Assembly: GCA_027488375.1 (NCBI GenBank) | Contig: JAIYBW010000002.1 | Coordinates: 124,001 to 188,000, forward strand | Reading direction: 5' to 3' | DNA length: 64,000 nt | From: Pseudomonadota bacterium | Lineage (GTDB): Bacteria > Bdellovibrionota > Bacteriovoracia > Bacteriovoracales > Bacteriovoracaceae | Shown: positions 15,869 through 23,768 of the stretch, one piece after another | Position numbering within the stretch: the stretch's first letter is position 1 | Layout of the letters: the number at the start of each line of letters is the position of its first letter | Notes under the pieces: generated by a model | Databases searched by the model: none | Seen by the model: the letters and a program-made list of their open reading frames with translations, nothing else | Told to the model about the DNA's origin: nothing | Made by a program: the position numbers and the translations under genes

Positions 15869-17900
15869 TGCGAAACCTCATTAAAAAATTTATTCCTATA
15901 TCCTGGCCCAAAGACAAGAATGTTCCCTGAGCTAATTTTAGTTTATCATCGAAATAAAGATATTCATCAGCGCAAGAAAGGTATTTCTCATCTTTACCAC
16001 TAATAAGTACTATTTTATTATTTGCCCTGGCCGATAGTTGAACCAGTCTCCAAAGTTCAGGATTAAGGCAACTGTCAATTTTGCTAAAAATCCAAATGTG
16101 ACTTTTATTATTCAAAAATGCTCTCGCTAGTAGAATCCTGATAACTAAAGAATAGGGAACAAAAGTTTTTTCAGTCACAACACTTTTAAGTGAAAGACCC
16201 AGTTCTTCGAATAATTCAAAAATCCCCAATAAACTTAAAACCTCATTAAATTCAGTCGAAGGAGCATCGCCGTCACCTATGTTATCTTCAATAGTACCTG
16301 GGACAAGTCTTAATTCGGGGGAAAAGTAGGTCACATTTGAAGAAAATCCCCTACTCGTCTTCCAGCTAGTTTCTCCCGAGTCAACTTCAAAAACGGAAGA
16401 AAGCTTGATCCCGGCCAAAAGTTGAAAATATAAGTCCGTTGTTTCCGCTTTTGGAAAGGAAACATTGTAAATTTTTCGTGAGTAAAGGACAAAAGACTCA
16501 TTCAGCAAAAGATCAGATGAAATTAAGTTTTTGAACGTATAGCTCTCAGAGTTCCAAGTTTTAAAAAGATCCACGCTCGTTTCAGAAGCCAGGTTATCTT
16601 CTTGAAAAAAAGAAACATTGCTCATTTCTTTATAGACCGATCTTAACATTGGATACTTTTTAAAAATCAGAGCAATCGACAAGTTAACCGTTTGAAAGAG
16701 AACAATCTCGATGCCCAAATGAGAAGATTGCTTCCATCTGAATACAAAAAACACGATCAAGCTTACAACGGTAAGCTGATTATAAAGTGAGTAAAAAACA
16801 TTTTGTATGCACGAGAATTCAAATCTTGCGTCAAGCCAATTTCTTAAATTTTCAGCTTGGTTGGTCTTGAAGTTTGAATTGTCTATTAAAGTCCGACTTT
16901 TTGAAAGGAGGTTATACTTAATCTGACAAAAATGATCCAAAATCAAAAAAAGACCCACAATCCCAGCAACCCATGAGATCAGGAAAAGCACAAACTCTGG
17001 AGTGTAGAAGACGGCTACCACAATGGCACCGACAAGGGTCACGGCAGTGGTAGGAAGTATTAAATCGCGATAATTTAAAGTCTGTCGGATGATCATCATC
17101 AAAGAGACCACTCTACCTAGAGTCAAATCTCTATGAGAATAAGCAATCATTTTGGAGATTAATTTTTTAAACTTTGAAGTCATTAAATCTGTGACGTGAC
17201 CGGCATTAACAGTAAAAAGAAGAAATTTGCAGATCATATTCAGGGCACAAAAAAATCCAATCCAAAGCCAAAAGCTTGAGGGATGAATGGTTACACTTTT
17301 CGAAGAAAATAGCAGCCTCTGAGACAGAAGGATGACAAGGCTCGAGATCCCAACAAAAAGGCACAATGCAACGGCCTCAGAGGTTAACAAAAAAGGCTTC
17401 TTCTTTGTTATCACATTTATGTTCGGCTTGAATTTCTGAGTGGGATCAATAATTTCTGATAAATGTTCAGTCGTGCTTTCTTCGTTGAGCGATAAAATTT
17501 CAACGAATTGTTTTTCTGGATCCTGTGAAATTTGATGGCCTGAAAGTTTATCCGAAAAATTGGAAATAAATTTTTCAATTTTTCTCTTGGGATACCCAGC
17601 TTCAATCCACAAATGAATCATTTTGGACATTGAGGGATAGCTGACTAAGAACTTAAGAACGATGTTTTGATCTGGTCTTGAGTACGACCAAAGCGACGCA
17701 TCAACGAGAGCTAAAACTTTTGAGCGCCCTGACAAGAAAGTATTTTGGTCAATCAAGTTTTTTTCGGACTCTTCCCATAAGACCCCCTGGGAAAGATAGA
17801 TCAATTTGTCCAAAGGTAATTCATAATAGCTACCAGCAGATAAAACAATTTTTTCCGCATCTAATTCGGGGTATAATAGGTTTATCGGAGATTCCACCAT
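15861..17900 (-). CDS. ABC-exporter-like membrane protein with a degenerate ATPase domain (subunit A)
   Basis: This 679-residue protein has the layout of a type 1 ABC exporter. An N-terminal cytoplasmic region of about 165 residues may be cupin- or cNMP-like, as in NHLM-type exporters (weak similarity). A membrane block follows from about 170 to 430 with five or six helices, then an ATPase-like domain. The latter keeps recognisable landmarks (YFSPELRLVPGTIEDNI for the Q-loop region, RILLARAFLNNKSHIWIF around signature and Walker B). I see no GxxGxGKS, LSGGQ, Walker B DE or switch histidine, so it is probably not an ATPase. Its start codon overlaps the divergent gene's by 2 bases. Confidence 0.7.
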   Translation of the reverse strand: MVESPINLLYPELDAEKIVLSAGSYYELPLDKLIYLSQGVLWEESEKNLIDQNTFLSGRSKVLALVDASLWSYSRPDQNIVLKFLVSYPSMSKMIHLWIEAGYPKRKIEKFISNFSDKLSGHQISQDPEKQFVEILSLNEESTTEHLSEIIDPTQKFKPNINVITKKKPFLLTSEAVALCLFVGISSLVILLSQRLLFSSKSVTIHPSSFWLWIGFFCALNMICKFLLFTVNAGHVTDLMTSKFKKLISKMIAYSHRDLTLGRVVSLMMIIRQTLNYRDLILPTTAVTLVGAIVVAVFYTPEFVLFLISWVAGIVGLFLILDHFCQIKYNLLSKSRTLIDNSNFKTNQAENLRNWLDARFEFSCIQNVFYSLYNQLTVVSLIVFFVFRWKQSSHLGIEIVLFQTVNLSIALIFKKYPMLRSVYKEMSNVSFFQEDNLASETSVDLFKTWNSESYTFKNLISSDLLLNESFVLYSRKIYNVSFPKAETTDLYFQLLAGIKLSSVFEVDSGETSWKTSRGFSSNVTYFSPELRLVPGTIEDNIGDGDAPSTEFNEVLSLLGIFELFEELGLSLKSVVTEKTFVPYSLVIRILLARAFLNNKSHIWIFSKIDSCLNPELWRLVQLSARANNKIVLISGKDEKYLSCADEYLYFDDKLKLAQGTFLSLGQDIGINFLMRFRNG
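17872..17890 (+). promoter_or_regulatory. -10 box and ribosome-binding site for the 17899 gene, inside the divergent ABC-like gene
   Basis: TATAAT (17872-17877) is a perfect -10 hexamer 22 bases before the ATG at 17899, and CGGAG (17886-17890) is a good ribosome-binding site with 8-base spacing. Both lie within the first codons of the divergent gene. No clear -35 box is seen at 17 bases. Confidence 0.5.
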
Positions 17901-18264
17901 GCTAATAAAAAACCTTTATCATAATAGGATTGTCCATACTCTCTTCCCGTTGATCACTCTTTCTTCTATCGTCATACTTCTTGCAACAGATTTTAGCATA
18001 AAATTAAAAGCCGAAGCACACAAAATAAATTCTAATGAATATAAAATAGATTTCACCAAACGCTCAATCTACTTTTCGAAAGTTCCCAAGCTTGAGCTTC
18101 CTCTCCCTTTTAGTTCAAGCTGCAAAGTGACTTCTTTTGATTACCCTTCACTCGTTTCAAAAATTGATTGCCCAAAACTTGTGAATTATCCAGAGCAACT
18201 AGACGTAAGCTTGAGCTACACCAACGTCGAACTTTTCACGATTCTCTTGAGTGGCCTGGACTAA
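17899..18264 (+). CDS. Single-pass membrane protein of the pseudo-ABC cluster, 121 aa
   Basis: It has a basic start, one transmembrane helix (about residues 15-31, LFPLITLSSIVILLATDF) and an extracytoplasmic domain of about 85 residues with two cysteines (SSCKVTSF, SKIDCPKL). The size and layout resemble a much shortened adaptor (HlyD-like) protein, which would suit two exporter-like neighbours, but there is no sequence proof. A good -10 box and GGAG site lie upstream. The ABC-like gene starts 5 bases after its stop. Confidence 0.6.
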   Translation: MLIKNLYHNRIVHTLFPLITLSSIVILLATDFSIKLKAEAHKINSNEYKIDFTKRSIYFSKVPKLELPLPFSSSCKVTSFDYPSLVSKIDCPKLVNYPEQLDVSLSYTNVELFTILLSGLD

Positions 18265-18269
18265 CAAGC

Positions 18270-19652
18270 ATGATTAAATTTCCCATTCGTTATACTAGGG
18301 ACTTACTACCTCGGGCATTTGAAAGCCTTTTGACTCTTCTGTTTTCCACTTTCCTCGCCTTAACGACTTCGAAATTATTATCTTTGCAGTCAAAAGGTAT
18401 CATTGAAATAAATTTATTTCACGGGCTGCTCTTAATTGTCATTCTGCTGGGCTTACTTCTTTGGGACATTACAAGACAAATCAGGATTTCGTCGTGGGAG
18501 AGAAAACAAGATGATGATCTCCTTGAAGAGGTTTTAAAATTGCCAGAATCGCAAAGAGTCTTTAGCTGGTTTAGAATCATTCCTCTACTTGATAGCTATA
18601 GAAAAATGAATCTGCATGAAGTGGTTCCCACTTATTGGTCACTTATTTCTACAAGCTTTCTTGCTGCGATTATCATTTTTAAAATTGAAAAATACTGGGC
18701 ATTTCTCGTCTTTTTTTATGTTCTCTATTTATTGAGTATTTTGAATGCGACTCTGAGACATGTAAAACTCAGAGAGGAAATCGAGAACGAAATTTCGGCG
18801 GCACATTCTCAAGCGACTCTCTTTCATCAAAGACAAATTGACTGGCTTGCTCATGGTCGCATTTCTGAATATAAAAATAAACTAGAGCAGATTTTTGATC
18901 AATTTTGGATCATCTTTCAGAAAACACTGAAAAATGGCATTGGCCCAACAATACTTATCGAAATGACATGGTCGATAATTTTCATTTCAAGTTGTCTTTG
19001 GTGTTATTTTAAAGGCCTCGACACGAAGAATTTATCCTCCCCCTTTCTTTCAGTAGTCATATTTGAATTATTAAAATCATTTAGTGCGCTGAATTCCAAC
19101 TGTTTTAAAATTGGAGAAAGTATTCAAGTCAAAAAGTACTTGAATAAGATCTGGGACCAAAATTTGGTCTCTCCACCTGAAGAAAAGAGAACAGCTTTCT
19201 CTTCTCTGAAAATCAGTAATCTAAATTATTTTAGCAAAGGTCTTAAAAAGTCTCTCGATAAATTTAGTCTGGAACTAGGTCCGCAATCAATGCTTTGTCT
19301 TTTTGCTCTGGATAAAGACAAAAGTGATATCTTTTTATCTCTCTTAAAAAATCAGATAAAGTCCGCTTCTGATCAAATCATTTTGACTCCATCAAATTCA
19401 GAGATCGTCATACTCGATTGGTCAAATTACGGATCATACTCATCTTATCTCTCAGCTCAAAACTTCGTTTTAAATAGAATGAAAGAAAGACAAGGTGCTC
19501 TTTTTATTATTGACTCAATCCTGGATGATCATAACGACTTTGGGTCTTCAACATTATTGCCCATTATCAAAACGAATCAACTAGGCTGTATCTTAATAAC
19601 GCAAAATAAATTTTTCTTAAAAGAATTTGAGAATTTTAAAATTTTAACATGA
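18270..19652 (+). CDS. ABC-exporter-like membrane protein with a degenerate ATPase domain (subunit B)
   Basis: This 460-residue protein has a membrane block (helices near residues 15-35, 45-65, 130-150, 155-175, 240-260) and a C-terminal domain matching an ABC ATPase in strand order (LKISNLNYFSKGLKKSLDKF, then SMLCLFALDKDKSD where Walker A should be). GxxGxGKS and LSGGQ are absent; ALFIIDSILDD may be a Walker B remnant. It is shorter than typical exporters. The frame is open from 18168, but that would overlap the previous gene by 97 bases, so the ATG at 18270, just after its stop, is preferred. Probable partner of the protein at 15861. Confidence 0.65.
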   Translation: MIKFPIRYTRDLLPRAFESLLTLLFSTFLALTTSKLLSLQSKGIIEINLFHGLLLIVILLGLLLWDITRQIRISSWERKQDDDLLEEVLKLPESQRVFSWFRIIPLLDSYRKMNLHEVVPTYWSLISTSFLAAIIIFKIEKYWAFLVFFYVLYLLSILNATLRHVKLREEIENEISAAHSQATLFHQRQIDWLAHGRISEYKNKLEQIFDQFWIIFQKTLKNGIGPTILIEMTWSIIFISSCLWCYFKGLDTKNLSSPFLSVVIFELLKSFSALNSNCFKIGESIQVKKYLNKIWDQNLVSPPEEKRTAFSSLKISNLNYFSKGLKKSLDKFSLELGPQSMLCLFALDKDKSDIFLSLLKNQIKSASDQIILTPSNSEIVILDWSNYGSYSSYLSAQNFVLNRMKERQGALFIIDSILDDHNDFGSSTLLPIIKTNQLGCILITQNKFFLKEFENFKILT

Positions 19653-19663
19653 CGATAGGATAA

Positions 19664-20146
19664 ATGATGAACACTACCAGATGGTTATTCGGCGAATCAC
19701 TTGCTATTCATTTAGATACAGACAGTAAAATCGTCTTTGTAGAGGGAATTATAAATCAGAAATTTGATCACAAAATGATTCAAATTCCAGAGAATCTAGA
19801 AACTTTATCTATAGACCTTTTGAAATTATCCCGTATCAATTCCTACGGGATAAGAGAGTTTATCCTTTGGTTGAACGCCATATCTAGCAATAGACAAATT
19901 CTTTATGTTAACTGCCCAGTATCCTTTGTTCATCAGGCGAATATGGTAGCGGGAATCATCAAAAGTAATGTCATGATCTATTCGTTTTTTGCACCTTATT
20001 TTAATGAACTGGAAGACAAAGAGGAAATAATTCTCCTTTATGCTAAAGACATCATCAATCTCAAGGTCCCAACCCAATTAAATCTTGTCTTTGATTGGGA
20101 TGAAGAAAATTTCCTTTCATTCATAGAAAAGCAGGGGAAATTTTAA
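19664..20146 (+). CDS. STAS-domain protein (anti-sigma antagonist-like), pseudo-ABC cluster
   Basis: This 160-residue cytoplasmic protein has a STAS-like core: LSIDLLKLSRINSYGIREFI (about 47-66) corresponds to the segment carrying the phosphorylated serine in SpoIIAA/RsbV, here N-S-Y-G. The following FVHQANMVAGI and SFFAPYF resemble a STAS subfamily of myxobacteria and Bdellovibrio. It is clearly paralogous to the STAS protein at 47982 (RINSYGIREFI vs KINSCGIRELI; FVHQANMV vs FIHQANIV; FFAPYF vs FYCPYF). A second ATG at 19667 is better spaced from AGGA. Last gene of the plus-strand pseudo-ABC operon. Confidence 0.72.
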   Translation: MMNTTRWLFGESLAIHLDTDSKIVFVEGIINQKFDHKMIQIPENLETLSIDLLKLSRINSYGIREFILWLNAISSNRQILYVNCPVSFVHQANMVAGIIKSNVMIYSFFAPYFNELEDKEEIILLYAKDIINLKVPTQLNLVFDWDEENFLSFIEKQGKF

Positions 20147-20305
20147 TAGCATCAAGCCAATGACTTTTAGTCAGTAAAAACATTTTTTTGAAATTTTTGA
20201 TCATTTCCTTAGGCAAAAAAAGTTATGACCATTTCATATTCCCCAGCAACTTTCAACATTTCAGTTTACATGCTTTAGCTCTTAAAATTCGGATAGGAGA
20301 AAATC

Positions 20306-20404
20306 TTGCAAGATAAATTACGTACACAGTGTCACGAAGCGACAATTTTTGTCTCAAGCTACAATCTGGAAAAGAAAAACGAAGAATTCAAAATTCATTT
20401 TTGA
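20306..20404 (+). CDS. Possible small protein with a TTG start, 32 aa
   Basis: A TTG lies 5 bases after AGGAGA and opens a 32-codon frame (LQDKLRTQCHEATIFVSSYN and on) without a membrane segment. It is the only gene-like signal in the 314-base gap 20147-20460. The ribosome-binding site is good, but the start is non-ATG and there is no family support, so this is a weak candidate. Confidence 0.25.
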   Translation: MQDKLRTQCHEATIFVSSYNLEKKNEEFKIHF

Positions 20405-20460
20405 CTTCCATTGAAACGACCATTTTTTAAGGATATGATGGAGCCCTTCAAAGGATAAGC

Positions 20461-21120
20461 GTGAGCACTATGGCACAAATGAGAATAGAAAAAGAAAACT
20501 GGATTCAATCACTTTATGGATTAACCGTGGATGAATTACCACTTACAAGAAACCCTGTTGCTGATTTTGATAGCTTGTCAGAAAGAGAGAAAGACAAGCA
20601 AATGCAAATATATGCATTAAAGGGTGAAACTCTTAAGATCTTAGCTGAATATGAATCATTTTACCTGACGATGAAAAGAGATGGTGTCATTGGTTGGATT
20701 GAACAGAAATTTGTCAAAAAAGATCTCTCAATAACATCATTCCCTAAACTAGTTTCCAAACTTCAGAGTCCCCACTCATTCTTTGAAGAATGGCTGGCAA
20801 CACCCTATCGCTGGGGTGGAGTCAGTAAAGCTGGAATCGACTGCTCGGCCTATACCCAACTCTATTATTTTGAAGTGCTTAATATGGAAATACCAAAGAA
20901 CTCTCAAGACCAAAGAAAGCTTGGCACTTCTATTACCATAGAAAATATTCAAGATAATGATCTCATCTTTTGTAAGGGAAGAAAGATTCCTCACGTAAAT
21001 CACGTTGGTATTTTCTACCAAGGTAAAGTACATCATGCTCAACTTCACTGCGGAGTTACAACTGATGAGCTAAATCAGTTTTGGGAAAAATACTTGATTC
21101 AAGAAATTAGGCGAATTTAG
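20461..21120 (+). CDS. NlpC/P60 family cysteine peptidase
   Basis: This cell-wall-type peptidase probably cleaves peptide stems in peptidoglycan. Of 219 residues, the first 95 resemble a bacterial SH3-like region (LKGETLKILAEYESFYLTMK). The NlpC/P60 domain follows with WGGVSKAGIDCSAYTQLYY (catalytic Cys128) and PHVNHVGIFY (His181), and a third polar residue near 192-196. No signal peptide is visible, so it may act inside the cell or leave by another route. Start GTG at 20461 follows AAGGAT; ATG at 20470 is an alternative. Confidence 0.87.
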   Translation: MSTMAQMRIEKENWIQSLYGLTVDELPLTRNPVADFDSLSEREKDKQMQIYALKGETLKILAEYESFYLTMKRDGVIGWIEQKFVKKDLSITSFPKLVSKLQSPHSFFEEWLATPYRWGGVSKAGIDCSAYTQLYYFEVLNMEIPKNSQDQRKLGTSITIENIQDNDLIFCKGRKIPHVNHVGIFYQGKVHHAQLHCGVTTDELNQFWEKYLIQEIRRI

Positions 21121-21138
21121 TAAAAAAATTAGGTAATT

Positions 21139-22356
21139 TCATTTTTCTTTCTCCAGAAACTGGAACTCCAATCCAGAATCCCATAAGAGTTTCTCCGGAA
21201 CATCTAGATCCCCGGTCTTTTGATCGTAGATAATTTCTGGATGATCAAGAGAATTAGTCGCAGGATTTCCCCAGGAATTTCTTAGAAGGTAGCGGTAGCC
21301 CGATTTATCTTTTCGGTAGCCGATGATCGCAACCCCATGGTTCCCGTGGCCTTTGACCGCAATGCCTTTCTTGGTCATTAAATGAGTTTCGAAACTGAAC
21401 CCTACAGGAGTTCCTCCATCGATGCTCTTCACGATACCGTCCCGAAGTTTCTTCACATCATCAAAAGTCCTGTCTACACATCTCAAGCTAGAGATTGAAT
21501 CTTTAGCACCCGAACCCTTTTCGCTGAATGCTTCTAAGAACGCCGAGAATGAATCCTCACGCTTTTTCTTGCTATCGATACCAGATCCGTAAAGCATTTT
21601 ATAAAAAGCGATCAGCTGGTTGCGCTTATCGCCGCTGCAGGAGAGCTTATGCTTGGTGTTTGCAACATAAACTGGGAAGCAGGCACTCACATTGAGGAGT
21701 GTCCCTGCCTTGACCGAAACTCCTCCGACGGAATTTATTTGCCATTTGAAGCTGTGCTTTTGCAGTTCCTCGCTGAGCGTTCGGCAAGCCCCCGGGCGAG
21801 AGCTCCAGTAGTCCATAATGTCACAATCCTTCTCGCCGCTCTCCAGGCAATCAATCACTGTCTTCTTATTTCGGATAAGACCAAGGCTATTCTGGCAGGT
21901 TAGAAAGAGCTCCGGAAGCTTTCCATTCTGAGGCCGAAACAGCACCTCGGCCGTGCCCCATTTGGAAAGCTGAGAAGATCTCGCTTTGAGTTTATTAAAG
22001 GTCTCACACAACAAGCCACCCTCATTAATCTTTGAGGCAGCAGACGCAGGACAATTATAGATAGTATCATTTCGAAATTCGGATTTGAGGATCTTGTAGG
22101 TCCGGGTGACCGGATCGTCTGCAATCTTCGGAGCAGCGTAATAGCTTGCTAAGATTAACGGACTCGAGACCCAGCTAATGTGCTCAGGATTCTTTCGAAC
22201 AACCGCATCCACCATGACCGTGAGTGCATGAGCGTAACATGTTCCAAGTTGTCCCTGGTCATGAGTAGAGTAATTTTTAAGAGTTGGAACAGTCTTCCAA
22301 TCTAGTTGAGAAGAAGCGTGGACCAAAAGTATTGGCGCAAAAAGGAAATAAATCAT
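21139..22356 (-). CDS. Exported papain-like (C1) cysteine protease
   Basis: From ATG 22356 the protein begins with a signal peptide (MIYFLFAPILLVHASSQ) directly before the family start LDWKTVPTLKNYSTHDQGQ. Catalytic features are GQLGTCYAHA (Gln36, Cys40), HGNHGVAIIGY with the catalytic His, and LLRNSWGNP with Asn. It is about 405 residues, larger than classical papain because of a long cysteine-containing insertion. The frame is open to ATG 22605, but the extra 83 residues look like AT-rich chance sequence and neither start has a good ribosome-binding site. It is the last of three consecutive minus-strand exported proteins. Confidence 0.85.
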   Translation of the reverse strand: MIYFLFAPILLVHASSQLDWKTVPTLKNYSTHDQGQLGTCYAHALTVMVDAVVRKNPEHISWVSSPLILASYYAAPKIADDPVTRTYKILKSEFRNDTIYNCPASAASKINEGGLLCETFNKLKARSSQLSKWGTAEVLFRPQNGKLPELFLTCQNSLGLIRNKKTVIDCLESGEKDCDIMDYWSSRPGACRTLSEELQKHSFKWQINSVGGVSVKAGTLLNVSACFPVYVANTKHKLSCSGDKRNQLIAFYKMLYGSGIDSKKKREDSFSAFLEAFSEKGSGAKDSISSLRCVDRTFDDVKKLRDGIVKSIDGGTPVGFSFETHLMTKKGIAVKGHGNHGVAIIGYRKDKSGYRYLLRNSWGNPATNSLDHPEIIYDQKTGDLDVPEKLLWDSGLEFQFLEKEK

Positions 22357-22635
22357 AATAAAACGACTGTAAAATCTTATCAACCCGAGATCAAAAACCG
22401 TTACTTCAATTGGGTATACACTATATTCATTGTTTGCAGAAAAAGCCTTGTGGAAGGCATATACTATTTCATTTAAGAAGAAAGAATAGACACCATAAAT
22501 AAGAAAAAAAATAGGTTTTATTCTGTATTCAAGATGTCTCGAAATAGCGTCCTCTGTTCGGCGCCTTAATTGATTTAAGAAAAATTCCTTCATTTGACTT
22601 CTCATTTAGTATTATTCAAAACTTAATGACATTTT

Positions 22636-23733
22636 TTAAAGACATGAATCTAATTTTCCACAAGACCTGATTCGAAATGCTTTAATATGGCTTAACGATC
22701 CAGGATTTAAACTTGGGTTATTCACATTTGTTGAAAAAAACTCGTTAAAAAAAACATTTTTGTCTTTCAATTGACCGTTTATTGAGTGACGATCATCTGA
22801 TGTATTCGCCGCAAAACTATATGCAACTGGAAATTCTGTGCAAGCTCCTGGAACTCCAGCATGGTCTTGACTGACAGAACTATTCCAGTTGAATGCGTGA
22901 CAAAGCTCGTGCAAGATTATTCCGCTTATATAGAATCGAAAATAGTCCTCATTTTTTCGAGCTTTTCTAAACCAACTTAAAGTTGGTTTATTAGCTTTTT
23001 CCTGAATACGGTTGAATGCATCTTGGTCATATCTTAGTGGGTTGTTTTTCATTTTTGGCACATTTACCCCTGACATTACATACTGAAGTATAGAACCTAG
23101 CCTAACGACTCCATCTTCAGCTTCATCAAGTGAGACGACTGAAAAACCACCAAACAAACGTAAACCTTTTCTAGCTTGTACAGAATTAAAATTAGCTTCT
23201 GATGGATATACTCGGTAACGAAAAGCTGATGTAAGGTTTGCATTACTCTCTGGATAGTTACTAACCGTTTTAGGCATGTCGGGTGGAGCTACTTTATCAG
23301 TTACAGCCATGACTTCCTTATCAAAAAAAGGTTTTTCAGTTAAAGGAGTAGGATTTTTGGGATCCATGAAATAATCACGGATATGTAGTTGGCTAGTCCC
23401 TGACTGAATAAATACTGGGAACACATTTCCTCGAACATTACCGCCATTACTTGGAAGATTGATCCTCCTTAATCCGTGCAGATCAGTTACAACGACTTGA
23501 AAAGGTGCCCCCCAACTCGTGAGAGTTGTTTCAATTTGGTCGGCAGAATACTTCAAAGATTTGGCGGGGCAATTTACTTTGCCGCATTTAAGATTTACAT
23601 CTATTAAAAGAATAGTAGATTTTCTTTCATCATAAACGGTAGAGGGGCATATCTCTACCGCAAAAGAAGGAAATGAGAAAAGGATAGTTAGAAACAGAAT
23701 TCTAGTGCACTGATTATAAAATACACTAAACAT
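22636..23733 (-). CDS. Exported putative zinc metallopeptidase (HELCH)
   Basis: A signal peptide (RILFLTILFSFPSFA, residues 11-25) is followed by a 340-residue domain with HELCHAFNW at about 275-283, an HExxH zinc site. No clear third ligand could be assigned. The cysteines suggest disulfides and a periplasmic or extracellular place. ATG 23733 is chosen because GGAG sits 7 bases upstream; the frame extends 16 codons further, overlapping the giant gene. It lies between the giant exported protein and the papain-like protease in one orientation, so it may act on the same target or process the giant protein. Confidence 0.7.
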   Translation of the reverse strand: MFSVFYNQCTRILFLTILFSFPSFAVEICPSTVYDERKSTILLIDVNLKCGKVNCPAKSLKYSADQIETTLTSWGAPFQVVVTDLHGLRRINLPSNGGNVRGNVFPVFIQSGTSQLHIRDYFMDPKNPTPLTEKPFFDKEVMAVTDKVAPPDMPKTVSNYPESNANLTSAFRYRVYPSEANFNSVQARKGLRLFGGFSVVSLDEAEDGVVRLGSILQYVMSGVNVPKMKNNPLRYDQDAFNRIQEKANKPTLSWFRKARKNEDYFRFYISGIILHELCHAFNWNSSVSQDHAGVPGACTEFPVAYSFAANTSDDRHSINGQLKDKNVFFNEFFSTNVNNPSLNPGSLSHIKAFRIRSCGKLDSCL

Positions 23734-23768
23734 TTTGGATCTCCGATTCTTATTTTTATAATCCATCC

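Noticed and set aside
20920-20940. TTGGCACTTCTATTACC as another sigma-54 promoter
   Set aside because: It is inside the NlpC/P60 gene and has no GC dinucleotide at the -12 position.
22357-22605. 83-residue N-terminal extension of the papain-like protease
   Set aside because: It would bury a good signal peptide at residue 84; the extension is AT-rich, has no ribosome-binding site and no family similarity.
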